Notes under the pieces: model-generated | Told to the model about the DNA's origin: nothing | Databases searched by the model: none | The model's input: only the letters and a program-made list of their open reading frames with translations | Assembly (NCBI GenBank): GCA_977006965.1 | Contig: OZ345362.1 | Coordinates: forward strand, 1,550,001 to 1,614,000 | DNA length: 64,000 nucleotides | Source of the DNA: Phymatolithon calcareum | Lineage: Eukaryota > Rhodophyta > Florideophyceae > Hapalidiales | Direction of reading: 5' to 3' | Part shown: piece after piece, positions 10,190 through 21,738 of the stretch | How positions within the stretch are numbered: position 1 is the first letter of the stretch | Layout: the number at the start of each line of letters is the position of its first letter | Translations under genes and position numbers: made by a program

Positions 10190-10400
10190 CTTACGATATG
10201 GTTATTCTTACAGTGCCGACCCTGGGACACTAAATTCCATATTCGGTGTACCACAGGAATACTGCAAATTTGGTAAAATCGAACGACTAGGCGGCAAAAA
10301 AGTTCACGCCGCGAGACCAAAAGTTTTTTAAAATCGGCAAAGGAACAGGAGAAAAATATGGTAAAATTCACGTTGCGCTCCGACGAGAAGCTGAAACTGT
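10190..10400 (-). repeat. Partial third copy of the 7.2-kb dispersed repeat family
   Basis: On the minus strand this reads like the first part of the 49-kb copy: CTGTTCCT..GCC, ATTTTAAAAAA, GGTCTC..GGCG, then TTTACC.AATTTGC.GTATTC..GTGGTA. It also shares GGGACACTAAATTCCA with the 7.2-kb copy. It lacks the 3' half of the family. Confidence 0.5.
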
Positions 10401-10625
10401 TCGAAGGAAACACAGTAATTATTTTTCTGTAATGATTGATTGGAGCCGAATTTTGGAAACTTTTGCTGACATCATATTTGAAAATGTTTCACTTGTTTCT
10501 ACACATTTTCTTGAAACTGGATGCAGTCCCGTCGGTGCAAACGACATAATTAAAAATTTCATCTAGTTTATGAGCATTGTTTCGGCCAGTGAGAGCGCTT
10601 CAAAGATGGGGAAGTAGTTCCTTAA

Positions 10626-10679
10626 CGAGGAAATTCGCTAAATGCCCACCAAAAGTGGTAAAAGTACGCTAAATATCCA
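10626..10679 (+). repeat. Left terminal inverted repeat of the 7-kb element
   Basis: Starts CGAGGAAATTCGCTAAATG and contains the imperfect palindrome CCACCAAAAGTGG. It pairs with 17566-17619. The same end is found at 36744 in the deletion derivative. Further inside, GAACCTACTACTCATCCGTT at about 10740-10760 also has an inverted counterpart near 17535-17550. Confidence 0.85.
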
Positions 10680-11435
10680 CCCCTAGACAAAGCTACTACT
10701 CACCCATAGCAAAATATACTATCATACTCACCCTAGCCGAACCTACTACTCATCCGTTTCTCAGAGCACTCTATGCGACAGTGAAATTTATTGCGCACGC
10801 TACTCTCTCTGGTTGAGCGCTTCGTCGCAACTATGGATAGCATCTCCGTCATCGAATGTGGTGAGGTCGATGATCATGGAGCCGCTTTGTCGATGTGCTT
10901 TCGCTTCGCCTCGACAAGGTTTTGTATGCTGGGCCTACCACATCATCTGGGACTCTCGGCGTCATGCCATGGATAAAACTAGCGTTCCCGTGAGAGATTT
11001 GGAGGACCTGTCTTTGGATCAAAGTGGGAACTATGAAAAGTGCTCCCTTAAATTTTACATTCGGATAGACTATAAACACTACTTCTCAGAACTCCACAAG
11101 GAGAACCAAGGTATTCCGATTAATCAATCCCGGAGGATAAAAATATTACATCCTCCCTCAGCTCTGTACATTTTATTTGGGATGCGCCCATTCCAATTCC
11201 CATAAACCTGCGCGGTGCACATCCCAAGGATTCTTGTATGGATTCCATGGAAGCTTTCCAGCCAAAGCACCTCTGTTACGAATGGAAGGAATCTTTTTCG
11301 TGTCTCTGTTCTATGAATATCGAGCTACTACGAAAGTACACTAGGGCAAGAAAAGATTGATTCCATAGAATTCTCGGCAGGTTAGAAGGTTTACGTCAGG
11401 ATTGAATGTAAGTACTAAAAGTTGGTGACTGCATG

Positions 11436-12989
11436 CTAAAAGCCGCAGATATCTTCTAAGCGGGTTTTCTCATCGACAGTAAGCAAGCGCGTCACGGTGA
11501 GGCCTGCAAAACGAATACCGCGAGCTCCGACTCCCATCATACCATCCTCGTCCGCATGGAGAACGTCTTCATCGTCGTTAGCCACTTCTAGTATCGCTGT
11601 GATCACTTTCTGAACTGATAACGTTTTTTTCGCCCAACTCGGTCCGAGGGCAAGCCGTAGTCCGCTTGAAGCCTCGTTGACAATTTTTTGGATATCTTTC
11701 CCAATCTTCATGCGCAAAAGATCAAGCGTGAATATGCTGATGCGACTTCTACCATCAACACTCTCTGAAATCACAGGAATTTTAGGCAGCACGGCATTCT
11801 CGCGAAAACTCCTAAGATTTCTGACGGCAGTTCTTGCCGTATGCCTAGACTCCCTCTGAGCAGAGACCAGGCCATATTCCAGCATTCATCAAATAAAGTG
11901 CCCGTCTTAAAGTTCGCGCTTTCATGCATGTGTAGAGCTGCCTTTTTGCCGCTCATAAGAATTAGTATTGTCGGATTGATTGAAATCTTCGTTCTCACGC
12001 AAATTGACGAACACGGCTCCTCGTCCATTTCCATTCATTGGATGGAGTGGGTGGTCAGACGAAAGACCTCTGTATAATGCATTAATCTGAGCATGAAAAA
12101 GTTAGCAGAAATGCCCTTATATATGTTGGAAATTTTCCCGATACTGCAACTTACGAAAGAGACTCTGATACTCTCAGTAGCACGGCCAAGACCTGTACAT
12201 ATATGCCCTGATACTTTTTGTCCCTTGTCCTTGCGTGCCCTCGATTTTAACCATTTTATACAATCCTCCTCTGGCGCACTGGGCCCATGCACAAAGAGTG
12301 AGCGTCCAATAGGACCTTTGTGAATCTGGAGCGTCTGTAGCAATTTGCATCACTCTACTCGATTCCCCTAGAAGAATCGAGAACTTGAAGCGATGCATGA
12401 AGCTTTACAAAGTTTAAGGCAGCGTCAAGCATCTGGAATAAGATTGCAGTGTACATGTTAAAAGCATGAAACAGAGACGAAATGCATTGTGCGCGAAGTG
12501 ATGCGCTACATTATGTACTCTTGCATGATCCATAGCATTCGTGGGTAATTGACTGGGGTCAGATTGTGCAGACCGGAGTTCACGTAACGCAGTAATTTGC
12601 TCTGCATGCCGCCGTTCGCACTCGTTGAAATAGGATTTCTGACATTGAGAAGCCTTCGCCAAGTCAGTAGACAGCGCATTAGATGTAAAAACACTGCCCA
12701 AACGGTTTTCTTTCAATGTTTGATGAATACCCCGCAACGCGGTGAGAATCTGTTGTTGAAAATTAGCATCAGACACCATTTTCTTGCTGTTATCATTCTC
12801 CATCTTCTCAATCGCTCGTGCGAGCATTTCAGAAGCCGACGGTCCTTTGGTTGGCTTATTAACATTTCCTCCAGATCCGGTAAATCCTTTTGTCCGCCTT
12901 GCGCTGGGTAAGAAACGACGGGGTTTGTCGGAGGCGCCTCTTCCACCGGATAGAACAGGTACAGAATCTTGTTGCGGTGTTGCAGACAT
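11436..12989 (-). pseudogene. Unknown element-encoded gene, divergent from the transposase-like gene
   Basis: The 5' exon or ORF (12414-12989, ATG at 12987-12989) encodes 191 residues: a Ser/Pro/Gly-rich basic N-terminus followed by a helical, Gln/Glu-rich stretch (MLARAIEKMENDN, ILTALRGIHQTLKENR). More frames on the same strand follow (12035-12343, 11771-12034, 11436-11885). The last 149-codon frame (11436-11885) has an acidic segment (NDDEDVLHADEDG). They could be exons of one gene or pieces separated by frameshifts; I could not fix splice sites. No domain is recognised. The position beside a transposase-like gene suggests an accessory DNA-binding protein, as in CACTA or Harbinger elements, but that is inference. 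Confidence 0.45.
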
Positions 12990-13190
12990 GTCGAGATGGT
13001 CGAATTTAGTCGGTTCCGGATTTTGGTAATCTGAGAAACAGTTGGTTAAATACGATTTTAGGGTCTGTGAACCGAAACTTACATAAATCGTTTCTGATAT
13101 TTATATGACCAGCGAGGGAGGGAATAAGTGCCCCGCAGAAAGCCCCATCGGTTTCTTAATAGAGAAGATGGGAAATCATGCGGCTTGCGC
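12990..13190. promoter_or_regulatory. Divergent promoter region of the 7-kb element
   Basis: The 201-bp gap between the ATG of the minus-strand gene (12989) and the first plus-strand ATG (13191) should carry start signals for both. An upstream GTG-initiated extension of the plus frame begins directly after a TAA, so the real 5' end may be spliced. I see no clear TATA box. Confidence 0.4.
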
Positions 13191-16100
13191 ATGATGGACG
13201 AAAGCCGGACTGTGCCGCACGTATGTGAATACTGTGGAAAAAGTTTCGCTAACCGAATTCGTCTGCATGGGCACATCAGCCGCTGCCATGCAGAATCATC
13301 CGGATCAAAAAATTTTGCCGATGGGGATTTCAGAGGAACTGTTGATGAATCGGACCGGAACTCGGCGACAAGAAAAGATTTTAGAGCCCGTGATGCTCCT
13401 AGACAAGAAGTACCCTCGGAATCTTTCTCTGACGGCAATACTTTTGACGAAGTTTCAGTGGATGAGGACGGAGATGTTTCAGCTGTGAGTGCTGCTGACA
13501 ATATGAATCTTGACCACATTTATAGATCCATGAATGATGTTGAGTACAGCGTATGTTTTTCTGTCGGGAGTTTCTTGGTCAGATGGGGGATCGTGCGGAG
13601 GACTCCACCCAAATACGGCAAAACCAAACCCGCCACTCTCATCAATGGTCGACCCGGTTGTGCACCTCATTTCCTACTGCATGGAGAACAGCTTGACTCT
13701 TGGAGAGGCAGAGAGCTTGTATCGTCTCATTTACAAACTTGAAAACCATCATCCGGAGGAGTGCAGGATTTTGACAACATCTTTTAAGAATGCTGATTCA
13801 TTTCGCTCGTATCTTGACAAAGCTTGAAAAGAAGCCGTGCAGATTGAAGGTTGGAAAGTATCTGTAATCACAACTGAGTTTTGAATTAATAGAAGTTGTG
13901 TTTTTAGATCTGTGATGAATCTCTTATCGGCGGAGATTATGGCAGCTGGAGGTTTCGCCTCGATCATTCCGTTCGAAAAAGAGTTCTTGAACTCCAAACG
14001 AGTATTCTCTACATCCTGGAATTCGCAGTGTCTCTCCGAATATGAGCAAGGTGTTCCGTGCAGTGGATGAGTTGTCCTCATCGACATATACTGTGACGGT
14101 GCAGTGCTGAGCAATTCAGGGGCACAAAGCGCGAACAATCTGCAAGTACGGTTTTCCAATATTCGCGGAATTACTTCGACATGGCATGAAGTTGGAATCT
14201 ATCCCACCATTGCTAAAGGCACGGACAAACACTCAGACGCGAAGGAGACGAGAGAGAGAACTCAGCTTGCACAAAGATTTCTCGCTCTGGCATTCAGATG
14301 TCTTTCCAGCGCGTCGCATTCGGGATTTACAATAGACAGAGAGACCTTGTACACACGAATTGGCATGCAGGCTGTAGACCAGCCCCAAGATCGATAAAAT
14401 TGTTGCCTCAGATCATCCGGCAGCAATCGTGACTGTACGCACTGTCTCATTCCCAGTCTGTTGCCACTGGAAAACACCGAGAGTGGCATCAAAATATATG
14501 GAAAGAGGTCTAGCGAGCAATACGTCCAATGTCAAACTGAAGAGAGTGAATTCGACGGGTGTTCGACATATGAAGGTCAGGGAGACCGAAAATCATGAAA
14601 AGACAGGAAGAAAACGGAGTTGAAGAAAAGAGTATTTGACATTCAGACCTAGCCATCATCAGGAAGCCCAAGACTGGTACCTTCAATTGTTTCAAGACAA
14701 TTGCAGGTAGCTGGAAGACGTTATAGTATCTCTGGATTAGGTTCTGATGATCACGAACAATGCCTGACATCAAGAAAGCTTTGGACGAAGTCAGCGCTCT
14801 CGATTACAATCCAGAATTGTGTACTATCACAGGAATTGGATCTCATCCTTTTCGGCTGTACTATTAGGTGTCATTTGACAAGCTTCACGTTGTCGGGCAC
14901 GGAGTTTTGCGACAGATTGCAGATGAAGCATTCGCAGTGTTCGAGTCTGCGCAGGAGTACAATGGCATGTCCAGAAGTCAAGTTGCCGGCATAGCAAATC
15001 AACGAATGCTTGACATTCCAAAGTCAGCGATGCTTCCTAAGAACACGCCATTCCGATCGAGCTCAACGGAAATTCAATCTGGATACACAGGAAAAATTAG
15101 GTGGGAATCTGCGCCATTTTTATGGTGGGCACTAATAGGGATTCCAAAAAATGCAGACCCAGATGACGACCTCCTCGTGCAGCTTCCGCTGCACGTCGAT
15201 TGGATGCAGCAGGAACTACTTGGTATCAATCGAGCTCCAGATATCGCGAAGAGAACAGAAGAAAACATTGACAGATTGCAATCATTGTGCTTTGAGACAG
15301 GTAAGCATACCGCAGTAGTGCTTGGATCGCGTGTTAACACAAAGCTGCATCGCATTATGTGACATGCGAGAACTCAATTTATCGATCACGGATGCACTCG
15401 CAGAGGATCTACTGATGTGAATGAAACCATGCACAAAGACACAAAACGCGCGTACAGATCCACGAACAAGAATCCTGGAAAGCTAAAACAGCAGCTTGTT
15501 AGCTCTAGCGCGAGAATTGAGACATCAGAAAATGGTGGGACTATCGTGGAGCGTCAGTGCACGCAGCTTCTCCTGACCCGAAACACGACAGTGAATCATT
15601 CAAAGCAACCCATTCCGCTAAACGACAATATTGCACACAATGCAATAGTCTTCGAAGTATGCCGATAAGATGCGAAAAATTACTCCGCCATATTGGTAAT
15701 GCCGATGATGTAGAAATGAATATCGAGAGAGCAGAGCACCCAGCGACAAATTTACCTTGCTGGGAAAGAATGAAAAGTGCATGTTTCCCTGCAAGACTGG
15801 AGTGGTGGCCGCATAATAGCGTCTGGCAGACGATATACGCAGGCGATGAGGTATACACAGCAGAGAAGCGCAAGGCCGGCGTCAAGTATGCTCATAAAGG
15901 AGAAGAGTTGTATGGCTTTGTCAAAGCAATATTCAGATACCGACAACAGAGGAATAGTAGAGTTGCCTTGATAAGAAGACTTGAGGAAGTCGCAGCAGAG
16001 CCGGGGAATCGGAACGTCTTAGAGAAATTTGGGAACAGACGGTTCAGGTACAAAATGCGCGGCACTACGGTGCACTTATATTGCGTTCCATCTTCATCAC

Positions 16101-16270
16101 TTCGCCGAGTTGCTATGCTGGTGCCTGATCCTTGGGTTGTATCGCGGAAGTACGGGCCGAGGCTAAGAATGAACAGAATAGAAGACGACCCTCCATCAAG
16201 AAGAAACATTAGATTCTTTGAGGTTTCAGGATATAAGTTCACCTCGCTACCCGAGCAATCGGAATGGTAG
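13191..16270 (+). pseudogene. C2H2 zinc finger plus transposase-like protein of the 7-kb element
   Basis: The first ATG is 13191. A C2H2 finger follows at once (CEYCGKSFANRIRLHGHISRCH pattern, C-x2-C-x12-H-x4-H), then an acidic Ser/Asp-rich linker. Other frames continue the protein: 13534-13827; 13900-14400 with IDIYCDGAVLSNSGAQSA and WHEVGIYPT; 14868-15362 with DKLHVVGHGVLRQIADEAF and SAPFLWWALIGI; and 15557-16270 ending with VALIRRLEEV, LVPDPWVVSRKYG and FFEVSGYK. A TGA at 15360-15362 interrupts a frame that otherwise continues to 15668. A possible GT-AG intron lies at about 13850-13908. An N-terminal finger ahead of a large catalytic-looking core resembles Plavaka/CACTA-like transposases, and the D of IDIYCDG could be catalytic, but the triad is not established. 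Frame changes show decay or unrecognised introns. Confidence 0.55.
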
Positions 16271-16701
16271 AAGGATGTAGACAAGAAAGAATTGGGGACC
16301 TTATTCGTAATAACGCTTCGAATTTCATCAACGACGGAAACGATGGGGAAGGAATTATGCGCAACGAAACTTGTTCCACCGCTAATAGTACTTGGCATGT
16401 TCATTTCCCAACATCATAAAAGGCCAAATGAAGTCGGGCGCGAGAATTGTCGAGAGTCAGATCTTGCTACTAGACCGTTGAAGCAGTAAATATATACTTC
16501 AGTTGTATTGAAGTATCTCGCGTCAATTTTTCCGGGATTCCAGGACTTGAAGCATTCGGGATACTGTTACAACATCGACACAAAATGTTCTTCAAGTGTG
16601 ATACCCGGAGCTTCGCAGTCAGCAAAATGACACAATGAGGCGGACTTATATGTTTGGAATGTGGCGGATAAAGTATCCTTTGTCCAATATGTGGGATGTC
16701 C

Positions 16702-17395
16702 CTACACTTCGGTAGAAGGCCAAGAGTATCGCCGCGGAAGTGCGGCGCGGAGTTGGGGCCTAGCCTTTTTTGGACGATAGCAAAGAGGTAGAATAGTATT
16801 GTCGTCGGCCTCATTACAGTATGCAAAGATATCCAGACGTGGCTCTGTATGACAATCTCCGCGGGAGGAGGAACGTCTCCGCAACTTTGGATTTAATTTA
16901 TGCTCCCTCGTGCCCAGACACATACTTGCTAATGATGTCTGTGAGAAGTGACCGGTGTGTCCACACGAGGAGCAGTGACAGGGCCTCATTTCGGACGGCA
17001 CGTAAGGCTTCTTGCGCTTACGGCCCGGCTTAGCGACAAGTTCAAATGGCACCAAATCTTCCTGTACCAGCTTGTCACCACTAACTGAAACACGCGTGAT
17101 GCTGCCCTCGTGTTGCTTAGCCGAAGTAGCTCAGTCTTGAACTGGCGCTCCCTTGAGGGGCCTCCAACACAGCTGCGTCCGATGGACTTGGTGATCCTGA
17201 CACCCCGACGCTCCGCAGCGCGCTGACGTTCACGCGGAAGGTGTAAGCTGTGCGCTGGCGACAGATGAGTGTCAGACGCTGCTTGTCGCGCCTCTCCACG
17301 AGGTGTGCCTTCCCGATGGACGCGTTGTGGGATATCACGACGTTAACAACATCGTCTAAGCATGATGCAAAGAAGTTGCCCACCTTTTTGTTCAT
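16702..17395 (-). pseudogene. Small basic zinc-knuckle-like protein gene at the right end of the 7-kb element
   Basis: An ATG at 17393-17395 opens 92 codons (MNKKVGNFFASCLDDVVNVV...). After a frame change near 17120 the reading continues through GSITRVSVSGDKLVQEDLVPFEL, a basic GRKRKKPYVPSEM motif, and CSSCGHTGHFSQ, which has the C-x2-C-x3-GH spacing of a zinc knuckle. The equivalent region of the deletion derivative (45400-45865) keeps the same words (DDVVNVVIS, GSITRV, GRKRKKPY) and the same frame break. So the break is either ancestral or marks a short intron. The role is unknown; nucleic-acid binding is the natural guess. Confidence 0.45.
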
Positions 17396-17565
17396 GGTTT
17401 CAGAGTGAGTAGTGCGGGAGCTCTGTGCGTTGAGCTTTTCAGACGAATTCGAGGATGTTCACAAAAGTTGGATCAAGGGGAGTAGCAGTCACTTCCCTTT
17501 TTTCCCTCCAAAAAACGCAACTGTCAGCGCTCCACGTAACGGATGAGTAGTAGTTTTGGCTTGGT

Positions 17566-17619
17566 TGAATGTTTAGCGTACTTTCACCACTTTTGGTGGA
17601 CATTTAGCGAATTTCTTCG
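17566..17619 (-). repeat. Right terminal inverted repeat of the 7-kb element
   Basis: The reverse complement starts CGAAGAAATTCGCTAAATG and pairs with 10626-10679 with five mismatches in 54 positions. In the derivative this end is cut off at about 45985, losing the outer 34 bp. Confidence 0.85.
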
Positions 17620-18246
17620 TTAGTTAACGTTATTAGAAATGGGGACATTACTCTTGTACGATTCTTTTGGACTTCTGACCCCTGTATGGTAGAGAGCGCT
17701 TTGCTCGTGTAGGGAACCCTAAAATAGGGACGTCGTGTAGGGGGCGTAGGGCGCGATCTCGAGGGAATAGGGAAAGTGCTAGCAGAAAACTGTTAACCTC
17801 CTATTGGAACACAAAGAAAAAGGTCGGAGACCCCTTGAAAAAATTATGAAAATACGATTCCCTTAAATTTCACTGCATGTTCGAGGCGTCGCTACGTGAA
17901 GAATGTAGTTATACGTTAGTTTAATCCACATGTATCACTCATTATCTTAAATCTGCCGAACCTTGCTCCTTCGCGAAAGTGTTCCAAAATAGGGGCACCC
18001 GTGCCTCGTCACACGGGAGAAAAACAATAATTTTTTGATTTCGCCAAATTCTTCCGAATCATACGCCGTGACACAAACTTGGTATTGGTGCCATGTCAGA
18101 CCGCAGGATATAGAGAAGTGTATGCCACTTGGAGATATCATAAAACAATCGTTTTGGACCAGCATTTAAGCGCTCAATTGTGAAGGATCAGATGTTACCG
18201 GAGATAATTCAAGTATTAACTCATACACATACAACGAGCTGCTCAG
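17620..18246. other. Spacer without a recognised gene
   Basis: No gene is recognised. The minus-strand frame at 17947-18165 (72 codons) has no known motif. The region leads into the palindrome at 18247. Confidence 0.4.
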
Positions 18247-18292
18247 AATTCAGAACGTGGAGTATCATATATGATACTCCACGTTCTGAATT
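18247..18292. repeat. 46-bp perfect palindrome
   Basis: The two 23-bp arms (18247-18269 and 18270-18292) are exact reverse complements with no spacer; the centre is ATCATATATGAT and the outer ends are AATTCAGAACG. As RNA it would form a long uninterrupted hairpin; as DNA it could extrude a cruciform. It lies within an open plus-strand frame (18180-18539, 119 codons) of unknown meaning. Confidence 0.95.
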
Positions 18293-18299
18293 ATATATC

Positions 18300-18965
18300 A
18301 CGAACCGTTCGGGCAACAGGCTTGGGGTAGCACAAAGAGTTCAAAAACATATCACGAATACTTCAAAGGATAGAGTTCCTAGCAATCTATGTCCAGAAGC
18401 CCTCGTAACACGAATTCTTCAAGCAACATCTCTGTACTGTGCGCATGGAACCAAGGATCACGGATATGACTCGCTGTTTGCACGAAATGTCGTAAAGAAG
18501 CACGAACTGATCATACTAAATGTAACTGGTGTGTCATGAACCGTTCACGAAATCATTTAATGGGGTACCTTGAAACTTTTATGTAACAGATAGTCCCAAT
18601 ATCACACACAGTTCACACAAGAGACGAGGGCACTGGGAATCAGTACAGTTACATGTATTTTCAAAACATAAACCGTTCTCAGAGGAGGACAAAACTTTTA
18701 TGAAACATGTAATACACTTAGTATGAACTTTTCGCACTTAAGTCCATGATGTTCTTTGAGAAGCTCATGGAACAAGAAATAGGCATCTTGGACTGCTCAC
18801 ATTCGGCAGGAATCATGAAGTAATCAAAGGCGCAACACCATTCTCGACAAACTAAATCTTTGGCTTAACCTTCAGACGAGAAATTACAGTCGCTGCCTAC
18901 GAAAGGAAAACAGTAGTCGATAATAAATACACATGATATTGATAAGAAGTTGTTTTTGTAATTTT
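18300..18965. other. Region with scattered GAACCGTTC motifs
   Basis: No recognised gene. GAACCGTTC or AACCGTTC words occur near 18301, 18538 and 18670, related to the 34-bp repeats at 21739-21909. This suggests that 18.2-21.9 kb is one element, but no terminal repeats were found to prove it. Confidence 0.35.
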
Positions 18966-19355
18966 TTAGAATATATGACAAGGATTGTCTTCACAATTGT
19001 TCCACTTTTGATGAAATATGAAGACTGCTTGCTTCCATTCGACGTTTAACCCTACGTGTGAAATAGAAATGGGATTTTCCATTGCCGAGAGCATAAGAAG
19101 ACTTTTCAATCTGTCGAACGGTCTTTTCTGCCCACTGAGCTTCCAATAATACGAAGAGTAGTTTGTTATCTGCTGGTTTCTTCGGGATACATCGATGAGC
19201 TCGAAAAGAGGAGAGAGATTTGAGTCCGGAGCTCCTTTACGACATATTCCGATGACTTCTTCTATGGTCTTTGGAATTTCAGGAACGTACTTTTGCACTG
19301 TGAACTCGTCGCTCTTGCGTGGACGCTTGATTTTAAAGCTTTCTTTCTGATCCAT
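18966..19355 (-). CDS. Hypothetical basic protein, 129 residues
   Basis: The ATG at 19353-19355 opens MDQKESFKIKRPRKSDEF, with a likely nuclear localisation signal (KIKRPRK). Then come KTIEEVIGICRKGAP and a Tyr/Trp-containing helical stretch (SSYYWKLSGQKRPF). The layout faintly recalls Gcr1-C-like DNA-binding domains found in some mobile elements, but I would not assign it. The flanking DNA contains GTTCTTGAACGA-type words related to the 34-bp repeats, so this may be an element-encoded protein. Confidence 0.35.
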   Translation of the reverse strand: MDQKESFKIKRPRKSDEFTVQKYVPEIPKTIEEVIGICRKGAPDSNLSPLFELIDVSRRNQQITNYSSYYWKLSGQKRPFDRLKSLLMLSAMENPISISHVGLNVEWKQAVFIFHQKWNNCEDNPCHIF

Positions 19356-19379
19356 ACTTTGCTTGGAACGAGAGGGCAA

Positions 19380-20450
19380 ACATTCAACCTGGGTTTGAGC
19401 AAGCGAACGCTACATTGAGTCTCGGTTTTGTTCTTGAACGAATATCTATTGGCAGATTATTGTCTCACGAAGAGCCGTTCGTCTTGAACGAGATTGGAGA
19501 ATTCGTGTACAGGGATTGTGGGACGTCATCCAAGCTTCTTAGGCTGGAAACATTCGCTCTATGAGCTCATTGGACCATTTTCGCATTATAGTGTCGTTAT
19601 TTACAATATCTTTGACATAGTGCGCCCCAGCACGCGAAATGATTGGTTTAGAAATATGCAGGAACTTGACAATCTCAAATCGCAATATTTGTCGTGGAAC
19701 TTTGAGTCCGACTCAGTTTCCTACACCTTGAATTGCGCGAACTGAGCCTTTGCGCTCCATGGAAGTGCCTTTTTATCTCGATTCAAAACGCGGACTTTCT
19801 AGTAGGCCCTGCGTTAGGATGGTGAAGCTGAAATTCATACCGGGTGTATAATTCGGACAGTTGTTTTTCCTGTCTTTCATAAGTCGAACAGTTTGCAAAG
19901 AGCTCGTAATTCCTACCCAACGTGCGATGACCTGTTCAAGAAACGAGATATAATACGTGTCAAGTAATTCAAATTTGCAAAAGAATCATGCAGAAATTAA
20001 TACTTTTGCACATCCATTTCGAAATTTGAAAACCGGTGAGACTTCCATCAGATTTAATGTCCTGAAGAAGTCTTTCAAATACTTTCTCAAGAAGTCCAAT
20101 GTTGAAGAGCGTCTATCAATGCAGAAAAACCGAAGACTAAATAGCTGTTGTGTATTTGTTTGAGGTGCCAAGTTAGGATGTGCAGTAGATGTCAATAATA
20201 AAGCTTTCATTAATAAGATTCCACATATTGACTGTGCAGAAACTCAACGGATGATATTCCTGAACGTAAACTCATTTCCCTTGATCGTGCTTCTCCGATT
20301 TATCTGTGATCCAAAAGCGGAAACAGCAGAAGGGGAAATTCACGAAGAACCGATTCTGTCACAAGAAGCAGTGTGTTAAGTGTCCAACGAAAATAGATAA
20401 GCGATCTTGGACACATTTTGGAGTATTTTAATGATTTTTTCCTCGGTGTC
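19380..20450. other. AT-rich stretch with no recognised gene
   Basis: Only short unrelated frames (for example 19494-19745 plus and 19986-20210 minus). Inverted GTTCTTGAACGA-like words occur around 19430-19490. Confidence 0.35.
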
Positions 20451-20882
20451 TTACGCGTCCTCCGGAAAATACTCGTCATATTGGCTCATTTCCGTTAAAA
20501 TGAGCTTGAGTGTGTTCTCGTCATTGGCGATGTTGATTGGTTCAACCCGGACGACCAACATTAATGCGAGCAAGCGGCCGCCGAAATCGTCGTCAAGAGC
20601 AGTATGCGCTTCATAAATTCGGTGAATCGCAGCTCCATACCTCTTCGTTGAGACGGCAAGAAACGTGTACCCGACCAATCGACAACAATTTGAACTTAAG
20701 TCCCAATCTGAAGTTAATAAAGCTTCCTTGTGTACGTCAAACGCAATTTTACGTAGAGAATCTTGCTCCTTCAATGTCTTTTGCACAATCCAGTTGAGAG
20801 GGCGACCCATTGCAAGTCGGGATAGATCAGAGAATGAGATCGATCTGGAGAGCTGTAGATGATATGAACATGTTAGGACCAT
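20451..20882 (-). CDS. Hypothetical protein, 143 residues
   Basis: The ATG at 20880-20882 opens a 143-codon frame with a helical, charged composition (LKEQDSLRKIAFDVHKEAL, AIHRIYEAHTALDDDFGG) and an acidic end (SQYDEYFPEDA). No domain is recognised. It is the longest open frame in the 18-22 kb block and lies between the palindrome and the 34-bp repeats. It could be part of an unrecognised transposon protein or a chance frame. Confidence 0.3.
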   Translation of the reverse strand: MVLTCSYHLQLSRSISFSDLSRLAMGRPLNWIVQKTLKEQDSLRKIAFDVHKEALLTSDWDLSSNCCRLVGYTFLAVSTKRYGAAIHRIYEAHTALDDDFGGRLLALMLVVRVEPINIANDENTLKLILTEMSQYDEYFPEDA

Positions 20883-21738
20883 ATCTCACAATATTAGAAT
20901 AATGTATTGGTCAAAGTGCTTCAATCCTTCAAAGATTTCTCCACGAACACTTCGCACAACTAGAAATAAGTACCGCGAACTGTTAGAAATATGGAATAAT
21001 ATATTTAAAACACCGTCTAGCGCTTTTAGAATACCGGCTTTGATATTTTGAAAAAAAAACGGTTAATGAATCTGCCCTGGCGGTCATCTTGCACGTTCAA
21101 GACCAACACTTTCGAAGCATCATCACAAAGATCACTTGTGACAATGATTCATGTCAAACAGAGGAACTGTTTACCAATCGGACAACAGAGCAGCTTCTTG
21201 AATAGCTCCCAACTTGATTTGTTTCTCGACAATTTCACGAATGGAAAAAATGATTTCCTTCAAAACTATAGACGTGAAGACAAAGCACCAATTTAATCTT
21301 CGTCATATAAACTGGCAATAAACTGATTGTGAGAAAATCTCAAGCAGATCAAATCTATTATGGATACATGAAACAGCATATCGACTTAAGACTGTTTATA
21401 AAAGGAGAAACAGAATTTTTGCATAGGACACGAATCAAACAAAGTTGAGTTCTCACACAGATCAATTTTCCTTCAAGGGAAAATGCGCTTTCACTAACGG
21501 TTTAAGAATCGATCATTCCTGATTTCAAGAAGGTTGAAAAACTGAGAGAACGTGTTTTCACAGAGGACTCTACAAGTTAAAGTCTACGAATTGCGGAAGT
21601 CTTCCCGAAACAACGAAGAACCGTGCTTTCAAAAACGGTTCTCCAGAAACATTGGTCTACGAAACAAGTAGACCTGCGCTCATGAATCGTGCGGAGCGAT
21701 CTTGACATTGCGCACGGCTCACGAAGCGACCAATACTG
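20883..21738. other. Region before the 34-bp repeats, no recognised gene
   Basis: No gene seen. The right part (from about 21600) contains degenerate versions of the 34-bp unit, such as AAAACGGTTCTCCAGAAAC and GGCTCACGAAGCGACCAATA. Confidence 0.35.

Larger units (their letters stand above)
10626..17619. mobile_element. 7-kb TIR DNA transposon with several genes, superfamily unclear
   Basis: A 6994-bp element bounded by about 54-bp inverted repeats with five mismatches. It carries a minus-strand gene (11436-12989), a divergent plus-strand gene for a C2H2-finger/transposase-like protein (13191-16270), and a small minus-strand gene near the right end (16702-17395). TTAA lies directly left of the element and TTAG directly right, so a TTAA target duplication with one change is possible (as in Kolobok or piggyBac), but this is not secure. 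A deletion derivative at 36744-45985 shares both ends, which independently supports the boundaries. The coding regions contain stops and frame changes, so this copy is probably no longer autonomous. Confidence 0.75.
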
